This document shows, in pieces, positions 34,876 to 46,330 of a stretch of DNA of 64,000 nucleotides. The notes below the pieces were generated by a model that did not search any database, was not told the DNA's origin, and saw nothing but the letters and a program-made list of their open reading frames with translations. Position 1 is the stretch's first letter; every line of letters starts with the position of its first letter. Both the position numbers and the translations under genes were made by a program. This DNA is from Ramazzottius varieornatus (Eukaryota > Tardigrada > Eutardigrada > Parachela > Ramazzottiidae). The stretch lies in the NCBI GenBank assembly GCA_001949185.1, contig BDGG01000012.1, forward strand, positions 1,320,035 to 1,384,034, in the 5' to 3' direction.

Positions 34876-36025
34876 CCTGCACGTAATCCACTGATCGACT
34901 GCCGAGGTTCGGGGTAGGAATATGCACTTTATTTCCAACCTATCCAGCTGCGCTGGCTGAATTTTTTTTTGGAATTCAGCTTTCGGAACGTCGGGATTCC
35001 GGCAAGAAATCACAACAAATCAACTGTTCAAAACTTTGCACAGCCACCGAACGCGTTGTTTTTCGCAAACTCATTTCCGTGACTTCCGACCAGCAGCACT
35101 TGATTGGTCTGCGACTCTGCGGTCCCCACTCCCCACTCCTCAGTGTGACAGAATCCGCATAATATAGAGATTGCGAGCGCCCACGCACTAGTATAATTCG
35201 CTACGCACAAGAACATCGTGACGTCATACGTAAACATTGTGCGACTCTTTTAACACAGAGCCTACGAGACGAGGTTGTTCCTAGGATGTCACGATGTTCC
35301 TGTGCATAGCGAATTGTGCTAGTGCGCTTTCGCTCGCAATCTGTATAATTACTGTAGTAATTACTGGAACATGAAAAATCTCCTGCACCTTGATACCATT
35401 CGCTTCATCCCTGTTTGCTGGCTGATTAGGAGCGAAAGTCTTGGACGATAGCCGTTTATCTTCCGTCATACTCGCCAGGCGAAACAGCAATCTCAGTGGT
35501 GAGTCGGCGCAGCCTTACAGAGTTACGCGGCATCGTACAAGACTACAAGCGCTGGTCGGACTATTTCGCTATGTGATCCTCATCGTCGTGTACCTTCCGG
35601 ATTCTATGACACTACGGGTATCACACATAACTTCTCCACGCTGGTTTTTGGTTCTGTAGAGAGAGCTTTCTGAATGCAGCTGAGGGAGTTATCGGTTTCT
35701 CGTCCATTTGCTGTATGAACTGTACTAATAATGATCTGTTTTTAGTGTCGCTTAAATTATATGGAGCCCACATATCAAATCGAGTCCCGCAGTTTCAGAT
35801 AGCCGGGAACGAAGTACAATGAGAAGACTCCGTTATGCATTTACTGACTGTGCAGTCTCCTCTGCGGGAAAGTACGGAGGAAATATTTGGTACGACGCGT
35901 TATCACGTTATATATACCGTAATTATATTATGCGGTGGAGGCGATCACCATTCTTATTGTGTTGTATGCTGCGCAGTATGGAGACGAACTGTTCTTGTTT
36001 TTTTTCAGATGACAGCGAGATAGAG
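34876..36025. other. Divergent promoter region of VPS53 and Oatp copy 2
   Basis: Contains the palindromic element at 35161-35348. A splice acceptor at 36001-36008 just before the Oatp start suggests an upstream 5' exon in this stretch, which I could not place. Confidence 0.5.
35161..35348. mobile_element. Palindromic foldback element
   Basis: Two inverted arms of about 65-68 bp (about 35161-35228 and 35283-35348), roughly 80 percent identical, flank a 55 bp loop. Shared blocks are AGATTGCGAGCG, GCACTAG, AATTCGCTA and GAACATCGTGAC. An 18-bp palindrome (35345-35362) overlaps the right end. It is non-coding and resembles a foldback or MITE-type element. It sits between two divergent genes. Confidence 0.7.
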
Positions 36026-38750
36026 ATGATGAGTGCGAAAAATAACGATGCGCCCGCGGTGAGATCAAGACCAACCTCTTCGACATTGCCTAATGGGTTC
36101 TCCGGCCCATGCTACATCGACACTGGTCAGTCAGGTACACCGTCTCCGGAGCCTGTGAATGACGAGAAGGGTGGACTGAGACGCCTCCAGCCAGCCTTTC
36201 TGCAGCGCTTCGCCACCGCCAAATGTCTTCTCGTCTTTCTTTCCCTCGCAGCTTTCACGCAAGCGATGATAATTAACGGTCCGAATGAAGAAGTTATATT
36301 CTGATTCAGTCCGCGATTTCTGCGTTCAACACCACCGTACAATGAGTCAAACCTGACTTTGTTTTTCAGGACTGATAAATGTAGTAATAACGACGATTGA
36401 AAAGCGCTTTAGCCTTGCCAGTCAAGACACGGGCTTGATAGCGTCCAGCTACGACATCGCCTGCCTGATAGTCTTACTTCCGGTTAGCTATTTCGGCGGT
36501 CATGGACAACGGTCAAAATGGCTGGGTATCGGGATGGCTATCGTCGGTTTCGGGAGCCTGCTGTTCTCAGTACCGCACTTCTTAGTGGATAACTATCAGG
36601 TCGCGGGAAACCTGACGGACCTTTGTGTCCTGGGAGCGAGGAGCCCGCCACCGCAGTGTCGTTCGCCACTGTCCAGAATGAAGAACTTCTTTATATTTGC
36701 TCAACTGCTACACGGCCTCGGTTCCGCGCCATTGTACACATTAGGCGTGGCGTTTCTAGGTAAGAAAAGCTGAACAGAAATCGCTCGAGAGGACGACAAA
36801 GTCGACTGCATTCAACCTGCGTACTAGATTTCGCACTGAATGTGCGGGTCGCTGTACGTATGTGTGCGAAAGGTGTCTATATTATCTCTGTTCCTTATTA
36901 TTCGATGTTTGCTTTTGTCGCGATTCTTTGTAGATGACAGTGTCCCTCAGAAGATGTCATCGATGTACGTCGGTATCTACTACGCATGCTCGATGTTGGG
37001 TCCTGCGGTGGGATACTTGGTCGGGGGGCAGCTCCTGAAGATCTATATTGACTTTGACAGGGTAACTACGTGAGTACGATTCATGCATAAGGTGAATTCG
37101 CGATCGCTTGCATTTGCGGAGCGTTCAATTTACGACTCGGTGTGTTGCAGGTGGACTATAACGGGTGATTCTCCAGCTTGGTTGGGCGCCTGGTGGATAG
37201 GGTTCCTCGGGATGGGCTGTTTGGCGCTGGTGATAAGCCTTCCCCTGCTGCTGTTTCCATCAGACCTTCCGAACTCTCGAAAGTTTCGAGCTGAGCGGAA
37301 GAAAGAGCACCGTTGTTCGCAGGTCGAGGAAAGGTCGGAGTTGCGACGTAGGCTCAGTGAGCTACCTCGAGCACTGAAGAGCCTACTGAGCAACAAGACA
37401 TTTATGAGCATAAACCTCGCCGCAGCTGCTGATGGTAAGCTAAGTTTCGTCGTTCGTCTTCCTGGATTCGAAGTCCCCAATGAATTCTGCTGGAACAGAG
37501 GAACTCATAGAGAATACCGAATAATATACGTTCTTAATAGCATTTCTGGTAATGGCGTTCTCGACATACGGTCCCAAAATCATTCAGTCGCAGTTCGGCT
37601 ACTCGGCGTCCACTGCATCGGTCATTATGGGTGCAGTGACCATTCCGATGGGAGCTGGTGGAATGTTTATCGGTGGCTATCTCGTCAAGCGATTCAACTT
37701 GGACTGCCGCGGGATTCTGAAGTTTTGCCTCGTGTGCAGCCTTGCAGCTTTGGCTACGATTTTTGTTTTACTCATCCGGTGTCCAAACGAGAGCTTTGTC
37801 GGCGTTAACGTACCGTACAACAGCAGGTCTGCTATGAATTTTTGCTCTTGGATAATTACTGTTATTCAGAATGGCCGTGATTGTTTGCAGTCAGGGCCAG
37901 TTGAGAACGAAGAACCTTGTGGCATCCTGCAATGAAGAGTGTGACTGTCGGGCTTATCGCTACGACCCAGTCTGCGCTGTGGACACCAATGTGGCTTTCT
38001 TGACGCCTTGTCATGCTGGCTGCACAGCAGGAAAGGGAGGCAATGGGGCTGTGGTAAATCGATCTTCGAGAACACGTACTGGCTGACATTACTTACCGGT
38101 GTACTCTTTCATAGGAATTCTTTTCTTGTTCGTGCATCGGAACACCGTCTGGCCGCGACCCATCATTGCCGGTAGCCAAGAGGGAGTCATGTGCAACAAC
38201 TTGTTCCAACTTGCACTACATCTTTCTGACGTTCTTCGCCCTTGTGATACTCTTCACTTTCCTGAGTGGTATTCCCGCAGTCAGCGCCACTCTTCGATGT
38301 GTTGAAGATGCTCAGCGACCATTCGCTATGGGCGTCCAATGGATCGTAGTTCGTGCCTTAGGTAAGGCCCCAAACTAGTATTTTTATCGTTCAAATATTA
38401 CTTCAGGACGTTCTACTTTTCGAGTTTTAGGCTCCATTCCTGGACCGTTGTCGATGGGTGCGCTGATCGACACAGTCTGCCTGTACTGGCAGAAGGATCC
38501 GTGTGGTTCTTCGGAGAATGACGGCAGGTGTCTCGTCTACGACAATACCAACATGAGCAACGCGGTCTTCGCCGTGGCCGTCATCTGTAAAATCATGGCC
38601 ACCGCTTTTTTCTTTTTGGGGTGGTGGCTGTACAGACCTCCTCTGGAGGAGGCAGCTGCAGACATGAAAGAGAACGCCAGCGATGCTACGCTGACCAATA
38701 GACAGTACGGCGTATCCACCACTTCTGTCCAGAGTATCCATGTGGATTAG
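36026..38750 (+). CDS. Organic anion transporter polypeptide (Oatp/SLCO), copy 2
   Basis: Eight exons: 36026-36278, 36370-36759, 36934-37069, 37151-37434, 37541-37826, 37891-38053, 38115-38361, 38431-38750; 692 residues. It is a second twelve-helix Oatp. Seen: ATAKCLLVFLSLAAFTQAM as helix 1, VVITTIEKRFSL, the signature SPAWLGAWWIGFL, and a Kazal-type extracellular loop (CNEECDCRAY, PVCAVD, TPCHAGC). The family-typical late segment IPGPLSMGALIDTVCLYW is also present. It has fewer introns than copy 1, and the sequences differ widely outside these motifs, so it is not a recent tandem duplicate. A splice acceptor directly upstream of the ATG suggests a 5' non-coding exon. Substrate unknown. Confidence 0.93.
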
Positions 38751-39285
38751 TTCCCGGTTCGACTGGAATCTCACATTTTGTATGGCAATAATTTTACGGA
38801 ATCTCAGGAAATCGAATCTACAATCTTTTTTCAAGTTTTCGAAAAGAGTATTCTAACTGGTTTTTTAACTGATTTTAAAAATCTTGATTTAATGTCCACA
38901 TTTGTGTGCGAATTTGTGGAATTTTTTGAATCATGTACGACCACTCGAAAGTTTCATATTTGTTATTCAGTCAGAACCAAAGATCTTTCGCAGTCACATT
39001 TCGACACTGAATGAGCAATGGGTGGGTTTCACGACAGATTTGATAACCATTGTAGCTTGTCCGACCTTTGAAACACCTGTTCTAGTCATAGTTCGCGACC
39101 TCGAGTATCTGGGTGAATGTCACCGGATTTTACTACTGTTTGCACTTCGCCGTGGTGGATTCGTTCGACAACAACAACCCTATGTTCTCGTCGTGCATTC
39201 GAGCAGCTCAATAGCTAAGTGTGAATTTCACAGGGAGTCTCTGTACGAGAAGCTAGTATTATTCTAATTCCGGCAGATAGTCGAC
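38751..39285. other. AT-rich intergenic stretch between Oatp copy 2 and ninjurin
   Basis: T-rich sequence around 38820-38940 with no supported gene. It presumably holds the Oatp 3' UTR and the ninjurin promoter. Confidence 0.5.
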
Positions 39286-40257
39286 ATGGGAGACTCCACC
39301 ATGTTTTATACACCGGTCCTCGGGGATGAGGACGTTGTGGACGGAAAGCCGGAAGTAGTTATAACAGTGACTACTCCTCCATTGACGCTAGATTTCACTA
39401 AAGCCGGTAACCTACATGACGATGGAATCTCGCTGGAACCACTCCGTCGACGAGCGCAAACTTGGACCAAAGGCGATCGGACCGGAGATGACGTGAGGGA
39501 CAGCATTGCCTTGGAAAGAACAGCTCGCTTGGTTCGTACCGGGTAGAAGTGACACCTTCCTAGATCCGACTGCCGATTTGACCATTTTATGCTGGTACTT
39601 CATCTGTCCGTTGGTGTTTAGAGGAAGGTATCACTAACTGACGTGCTGGACGCCAAATCGGAGATTCCGGATCTTCGGACTGGACGGTACAACGCGAAGA
39701 AAAACATTGTTCAAGGTAACCCGCCCCGATGGCCACAATTTGTCCCTGCCTTCATCATGCTGTTGTTCGTAGGACTTCTGGATATTGCTTTGTTGACTGC
39801 TAACGCTAGTCAGTTGAAGAACCTTGTAGAAACAGAGAACCATCCCTTCTTCACACCAGTGTTCGCACTGCTTCTTATCTCGATCGCTGTGCAGGTGAGG
39901 CTATCACATGACTTCGCGGGGTAGAACGCATTACTTGATCTGTCCTTCTTCTAGGTAGCAGTTGCCGTGCTAATGTTGGTAGTGGCTCGTCTCGAATGGG
40001 ACGAAGATCTAGATTCAGACAAACAGCAGAAGAAGCGGAATTATCGTGCGGCTATTGTTCTGAATGATATTTCGACCGTGGGGGTGTTCGTTATCACCAT
40101 CGTCAACATTTTCATTGCTTCTTTCATCAGCCACGGAAAGGCTTACGTCCCCACTACCGATCCTAAAGCACGATGGGATGAGAGAGTACTCCAGCAAAAG
40201 ACCTGGCTCTCCGCATCATCCAGAGGCGCGACGAACTGGACCGTCGGTAGTCCTTGA
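39286..40257 (+). CDS. Ninjurin-family membrane protein
   Basis: Three exons: 39286-39531, 39622-39894, 39955-40257; 273 residues. Ninjurin-1 oligomerises in the plasma membrane and drives its rupture in lytic cell death. The invertebrate proteins are also adhesion and stress factors. The core is clear: LLDIALLTANASQLKNLVE, FFTPVFALLLISIAVQVAVAVLMLVV as the first membrane helix, then a basic loop and STVGVFVITIVNIFIASF as the second. Human NINJ1 has 152 residues. This protein has an N-terminal acidic/proline extension of about 80 residues and a hydrophilic C-terminal extension of about 45. The first junction is ambiguous: donor 39532 with acceptor 39621, or donor 39543 with acceptor 39623, both in frame. 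Confidence 0.88.
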
Positions 40258-40704
40258 GGTCCTAATCTCCTTTCTCGTGACCTAACGAACTACAACCCCG
40301 GCAAAGCATGATTTCTCGTGGGACGAAACGTCCTAGAGTACACCAAACAACGCACGTAGAAGACAACGTGGCCTGCGCGTAAAAGAGGACTCCCATTCAA
40401 CTGTGTCGAGAGGCTTTAAAAGTTTAGGATCGGTCACTCTTGTCGACTGTCGTATGTTCAAAAGCACCAAACACAGCAAACATTTCAAGTCTTCGGATCC
40501 TTAACCTTCCGATCATATTTTATGTAGATTGTTAATATCCGGATAAGAATCAACAAAAAGCCGCCTGGAATACAATCGTTGAAAAGCAACAAATCCAAAA
40601 CGCAATGTGCCATTCATCACTTTGAGAACATTACGCGGCCAAATCATAGCGAAAGTCCGAGGTTTCAAAAAGACAGTACAGAATTACTCTATCGTACCAT
40701 TGTG
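40258..40704. other. Convergent 3' flanks of ninjurin and DPY30
   Basis: Both genes end towards this region. No repeat, RNA gene or further coding exon was recognised. Confidence 0.5.
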
Positions 40705-41443
40705 CTAAGCGGAAGCATCTCCCTTTGCGGTATCACCGCCCGCAGAAGTGCCGGTCACGGAAGCTTCTGATGTAATCGAGCTTGCCATGTTGGCCCGTTT
40801 GGTGGTCTGCTGTTCTTCGCTAGCAGACGAGGCTACGCCGCCACCATCAGCTCGATCCTCACGTTCCTGCGCTCGTTCAAGGAACCTGGCCAACCACTCT
40901 AGAGGCTTCTCCGGACGCGTCCGAGCCAGTTCGGACATACCGTTCAGCAATGTTGGCACGACAGTCTCATCGAGGTAATTTCTTGTGGACAAGTTCTTCA
41001 GTTCCTCGGCAGTCTTTCGCTTTCGTCGTGGACTAAGGCCGAATGTTCCATTGGCCAGTTCCTCTCGCACTACAAGAGAGAAAGTTTGCTGAGTACAAGA
41101 TGCGGATCGCGGAATCTTTCACGAAATATAAGTTAGGTACGATCTTACTGATGCCACGAGCCTGGTCGTATTTCGCTGCGTCTTCTGCGCTGACGGCCCT
41201 CTCCTCCTTGGGCTCAGCTTGACTGTTTATGGTTGCGGAACTGCTGTCGAGGTCTGTGCTATTCTCGCGTTGGGACTTATCATCTGTTCCATCTGTCCCA
41301 TCAGTGTCCGAGGTGTCCATGATTTCCGTACCGTTGCCATTCGCAGCCGCGTCGTCGCCGTCCTGTGGGGCGGTGATGGTATCGTGATGGTGTATCAGAG
41401 TCGTAGCGGTGTCAGTTTCTTCTTGATTTACTGAAGTTGCCAT
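40705..41443 (-). CDS. DPY30: DPY-30 domain protein, extended
   Basis: Two exons on the minus strand: 41149-41443 and 40705-41069; 219 residues. DPY30 is a core subunit of SET1/MLL histone H3K4 methyltransferase complexes. The Dpy-30 dimerisation motif is unmistakable: LSTRNYLDETVVPTLLNGM then SELARTRPEKPLEWLARFL, at about residues 124-163. Human DPY30 is only 99 residues. Here there is an acidic Thr/Asp-rich N-terminal region of about 100 residues (DTSDTDGTDGTDD) and a Ser/Thr/Ala-rich tail of about 55. The codon across the splice junction is ATG, so a shorter product starting in exon 2 is possible. Confidence 0.88.
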
Positions 41444-42062
41444 ATTCCTGTACTTGTTGGTCCGTGCGAAGTAAACTTGCAAGAACAGAAGATGCTGCGG
41501 AAGATGAAATCTTGGAATGATATCTTCTGAGCTGAAGTCTGAAAGAAGTATTCGCGTATTCGCAATGTCGGAAATGACAACTGTCTTGTCTGGAAGAACG
41601 ATTGATCCAAGTGAATTATTGATTGACCTTTGCCAGTAATGTTCCAGTGGAAACTGGAAACACTGGAACGGAGTGGTATTCCATCGAAGAGGAGCGGATA
41701 AAAAACTTTTGTGACGGAACGGGTTTAGCAAAGACTCTATGGAGCACAAGTGGCGGGAATATGGCATTCGCTCTCCTTGGAGCGTTCCCGTTCCGTATTT
41801 GGAAATTCAACTTGCAAAGTGGAAATTACACTGGGTAGTGGGTAAGAAGTGGAACATCGGTCGACTTCGCAAATAATTTTCTTCGCCAGATTTTCTTGCG
41901 TAGTTCGTCCTTTTTATGGTTCGTCCTATGCTCGCGTATTCTTGAATCTCGAATTTTTGCTACAAACTATCCAGCGTTAGGTGCCAAGGACTGCGTTGAG
42001 GATCCGAACACCCACTACAAGCAAACGGGACTTCTGTTGGACAACGCGAACACGGGAGAAAG
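41444..42062. other. Divergent region between DPY30 and the tetraspanin
   Basis: It should contain both promoters. A short perfect inverted repeat (TTCCAGTG...CACTGGAA) lies near 41641-41667. No gene was seen. Confidence 0.45.
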
Positions 42063-43239
42063 ATGGAAGGAGGACACAAAGTCGTCAAATGGCTCATGTT
42101 TATCTTCAACCTCCTTTTCTGGGTAATCAACGCTGGCAGCTACCCGTAGTCCGCATGCTTTCTCAGAGCATCTGGGCGAGCTCAGACACTTTGTCGTTAG
42201 CCTTGGAGGAGTCGAAAGTCGTCAGAGAAAGCTTGATCGTACTGCTCGCGCCATTCACAATACGCCTTCGGCGATGTTCTAGACAGGACTATCGAATATG
42301 GAAATGTTTCATTCTACAGTTATTTACGAGTTTCTTTACAGGTCTCCGGAATCGGATTAATCATCGCAGGCGCGGTTGCCCAAACAGCCTACAAGCCTTA
42401 CTTATCCTTCCTGGTACGCGAGTGACGACAATTTGTTGATTTTGTAACTAAAGAACAACGAGGAGACGCTACTTCCGTGTCCATGACGTTTGAATCCAGT
42501 GTCTTTCCAGGATAGCACATACGTCTCGGCTCCTGTTCTTCTGATAGTCGTGGGTAAGAACAACGTGAAGTCTAAAGTTTACTAGGCGGCTACGGATTTC
42601 TAATCCCGTTACCTTATCATGTCCATGCAGGTGCCGTCGTGACGATTATCGCCTTCTTCGGCTGCTGTGGCTCCTCGAAGGAAAGCTATGGTCTTCTTAT
42701 GACCTTCGCCGTACTTCTGGGCATTATCTTCGTCGTAGAACTGGCTGGTGGAGTCGTCGGGTACCTCGAGCGTGGACGCGTCGAATCCTACCTGGAACGG
42801 AACATGCGGGATAAATTCGCTAGCTTCAACGACACAACGGATATGGCGCTGTGGAATAACATGCAAAAGAACCTCAAGTGTTGTGGTATGTTCACCTACG
42901 AGGAATGGCTGGTCAACCACACAGCCGTAGTTCCAGCTGGCTGCTGCAAAGTTCCAGCATGTGATCGAAACGAGACGGCGCTGTTGACTTGTTCGCCTCA
43001 GACGCAAGTTGAGACTTGCCCAATCTACACTCAAGGTTCGATCTTAGTTTCACGTTCGTCCTTTCAGAACTAACCTTGGATGTTTCCTAGGTTGTGCTCC
43101 AATTTTAAGACAGCGTATGGAGAACAACATCGCCACGATCGGAGGAGTGGGCATTGGTATCGCGTTCATACAGCTAATTGGCATCGCCATGTCGTGTTTC
43201 TTGGCTATGCGAATTCGCAAAGGATATACCTACGCATAG
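42063..43239 (+). CDS. CD63-like tetraspanin
   Basis: Five exons: 42063-42122, 42342-42413, 42511-42553, 42631-43035, 43091-43239; 242 residues. It is a four-helix membrane organiser. The N terminus VVKWLMFIFNLLFW is followed by SGIGLIIAGAVAQ in helix 1, FFGCCGSSKESYGLL before helix 3, and a large extracellular loop with CCG (LKCCGMFTYEEW), a GCC pair (PAGCCKVPAC) and two later Cys before QGCAPIL. Helix 4 (IGGVGIGIAFIQLIGIAMSC) leads to a short tail RIRKGYTYA. The tail has a tyrosine (GYTYA) roughly where CD63 carries its lysosomal GYEVM signal, so endosomal sorting is possible but not shown. Intron positions agree with the helix boundaries typical of tetraspanins. Confidence 0.92.
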
Positions 43240-44418
43240 AAAAGCTCCTGTTAGATTCTCCCAGTCTTCCGTTAGATGGATCTTTGAGTTTCTCAGCAAC
43301 TTCCGCGTGTGAAAAGTATTTAGCTTTGGTCTTCGTTTGTCTTGCCCAGTGTTTGGACCTTGTGGAAGGTTCGCCGTGTTGTTGACGGTCAAATGTGATT
43401 TAGTTCTACAGAATTCTCTCCGAATTTTAGACAGTGTACCTTGGCTTAGTTGCATCATTCCACAACCTGATTTTGTTTTAGCACCGCAGCGTGTTCGCTG
43501 TTTTGGTCTTGAGGTCTTAGCGTATGCTTTGTGCGGCCATCAAGTGAAATTTACGGCATATTTACGATAAACTGCAGCGGATAAGGTAGTCAGGTTGCCC
43601 TAAACGTGTGAGTACAGTAGCTGCCAAGAAATTCAAAAGAATATCGATGTGGGCCCCCATACGTATCGGGCAATTGCGATCGATAGCTCCACGCGCAGTT
43701 TGATCACAAGGTAGAAAGATGACACCAAGTCGTGTTATCCATACGAATGGTCTTCAGTCATTTAGAAGCCGCACAGGCGCGACCGATCAGATTCAAGCAG
43801 TTCGACCAAAATGCGTTCAAAGTTCTCCGGCAGCGTCCTCGATACCTCGACCGCACGCACCCACTGTCAACAATCACTGTCGTACCAGACCTACCGTTGG
43901 CGTCATACGTTGTCGATAGCAAAAAATGTGGAAGTGCGACAGCCATGTCGGACAGAGATGCTCTTACCCAGAAACTCAAAATAGTTCACACGTCAGAGAT
44001 ATCTGGATATTTAGATCACAAAAACGGAGATAGCGCGATGACAAGGGAGGTGGGCGTACGCATATAGAGAGCAATAAATACATGGGAAGATAATAGACAC
44101 AAGAACGAAGAGAATTCTTCGAGCTGATGCCGAGAACAATGAGGTGTAGAACTAACTATGTGTCTAACAGATTTCATGAAAAAATCAAATTGTGGAGTGA
44201 GAGCTACAAAGCTTTGAAAATCGGAGCAGGCGCAGAATCCGATAGCTGCAGTACGCGTACATACAGTAACAATTTCCGGCTGATTAACTACGAGTCTACG
44301 ACCCAATATTTCTTTCATTCGGGCGAAAATGGCTAGAAGACCTTACGTGAAGCTCCTTGTTGGTTATGGGTGGTGTCGAAAATAATGACTTGTGAAGATT
44401 ATTCAGGGAAATCCGGGT
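43240..44418. other. Intergenic between the tetraspanin and Rab5
   Basis: Convergent 3' flanks. A 111-codon plus-strand frame at 43732-44067 has no recognised motif and a competing frame lies opposite, so it was not called. Confidence 0.4.
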
Positions 44419-45114
44419 TCACGTCCTAGTTGGAGCAGCATTGGCTGGTGTCGCTCCCGTGCTTCCTCCGCAACAGCTACTCTTGGCTTCCACATTCTGA
44501 GCCGCAGTATTAACATTCACCGTCTGTCCAGGGTTACGCGATCCCGCTGGATCCGTCTTGGGTAGTTTCTTTGCGATGGCCAAGAAGATATCGTTGACAT
44601 TCATCGCTGTCTTGGCGGAAGTCTCCATGAAGAGCAGTCCTTGTTCTTCAGCGTAACTCTGGGCTTCTTCGTACTCCACCATGCGTTTGTTAGCTAGGTC
44701 TGCCTTGTTGCCTGCTAGCGAAATGACAATGTTAGGATTAGCTTGGCGCTGAAGCTCACGTACCCAAGCTTTGGCCTTGTTGAAGGACTCGTGATTGGTA
44801 ATGTCGTAGACAATGATGGCTGCTTGTGCTCCACGGTAGTACATGGGCGCTAAGCTGTGATAGCGCTCCTGCCCAGCAGTGTCCCAAATCTCAAACTTGA
44901 CAGTCGTTTCGTCCAGGCAGACGGTTTGGGTCAGGAATGCGGCACCGATGGTGCTCTCTTGATAATCATGGAAATGACCTTTTACGAAACGGAGAACCAG
45001 ACTGCTCTTTCCCACCGCTGCTTCACCTAGTAGCACCAGCTTGAACTGGAAAATCTTGCCAGCAGATGGGACAGCTCCTCCACCTCCAGTGCTCGTTCGC
45101 GCAGCAGTCGCCAT
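44419..45114 (-). CDS. RAB5: Rab5 small GTPase with an extended C terminus
   Basis: A single exon of 231 residues. Rab5 controls early endosome fusion. All GTPase motifs are present: the P-loop GEAAVGKSS, switch [11 protein letters not shown], switch [25 protein letters not shown] and ETSAK. The Rab5-specific Ala in GAAF is conserved. The C terminus is odd. The prenylatable Cys pair (SSCCGG) is followed by 17 further residues (ending NAAPTRT) instead of being at or within about three residues of the end. Either an intron removes the last codons or the tail is genuinely longer. A GT follows the final Thr codon, but no downstream exon was identified. The coding exon is intronless. Confidence 0.93.
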   Translation of the reverse strand: MATAARTSTGGGGAVPSAGKIFQFKLVLLGEAAVGKSSLVLRFVKGHFHDYQESTIGAAFLTQTVCLDETTVKFEIWDTAGQERYHSLAPMYYRGAQAAIIVYDITNHESFNKAKAWVRELQRQANPNIVISLAGNKADLANKRMVEYEEAQSYAEEQGLLFMETSAKTAMNVNDIFLAIAKKLPKTDPAGSRNPGQTVNVNTAAQNVEAKSSCCGGSTGATPANAAPTRT

Positions 45115-46330
45115 CCTACAACATATATGAACACGTGATCAATATTCAGAACTAATCAATCCATTGAGCAGTTTCGGGCATAAGCACTGATGTTTCGTCT
45201 CCGTCGATCAATCTACCTAGCTTCTTCAAGCTTGCCCAACTGTCAAGACAAGGAGCACGGGATTACTGAACATAGCATCCGTCAAGCCAAGTTCAAGTGG
45301 TGCTGTAGTAGTAAAACTGTAACACGATACGGAGAATCGAAAAAACACCAACAGAGCAATGAGGTCAGTCCTTACCTTCTTCGTCTGCAAAATGAAGTCT
45401 TTTAAATCCTTCTTACAGCCCAATAAGCCCAATTCAGTCCAGATTTCAGATGCTCTACAGCATGTGAATTGAGTTCGAGGTGGATCCGCACAGGCGTATT
45501 TTCATGAACGGGAAGAAAACCAAGAAATAGTTCGATGCGATGGTTCACAGTTCACACTGCGCGAGTTTGGATCAACAATGCACGGTGTTTGTGGAGGATG
45601 AGTCATTCATTCAGTTAAGTGTGACCGTCTCTTCGAAACCGCGTGTCGCAGCCTCGCTTCGATACATCCGCTTCGCTTTCATAAGCTTTCACGGTATACG
45701 CCCACTGGATGCAACTTCCGGCGAGCGCCTTTTCCTACACTGTACCAGTGCCTATTCACTATTCATCAATTAAACAATGGACAGGCTCTGTCTATACATC
45801 CATCACCTACTGCTTCAAGCTCCCTTTTCTTGGTTCCTGAACTGAAAACACTTGTCTCCTTTCCTCTAAAACAAATCGTAAGCTCAGACGTAAGTTAGCA
45901 AAACCCTTGAGATATGCACTAGAAGGAAGGTGGGGCGGACGTAGTGTTAAAGAGTCTATTTGACGTACTATTATCAAGCAATCAGTCACTCACAGCAATG
46001 CTCTGTGGGTATTTTCACGCCGGCTACCTCGTCATGCTCTTGAGGAGCTCGTAAAATTTAATGATATATATGCGCTGTTTTCTTGTTCGGATGCCAGAAT
46101 CAATAACAAAGCATACGATGACCAATCGCTTAAAAACAGGAAAGGCAGGGTCAACCGGAAAGGTGCGCAAATTTCGTAAAACTGATTCGTCGAATATCAC
46201 CTGAAAATCATTAGATATAAGCAATTATACCGTGCAAGGAAGGCAGAAAACAAAACAACTTAACAGTGGGAAAATGTTTTTCCTAATGTAAAACTGGTTC
46301 TTGCAGTGTCCATCCAACATCCCAACTAAG
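45115..46330. other. Intergenic between Rab5 and SDF2
   Basis: Rab5 5' flank and SDF2 3' flank. Only short, motif-free open frames were seen. Confidence 0.45.

Noticed and set aside
43732..44067. 111-codon plus-strand frame
   Set aside because: No recognisable motif and no neighbouring exon; a competing frame lies on the other strand.
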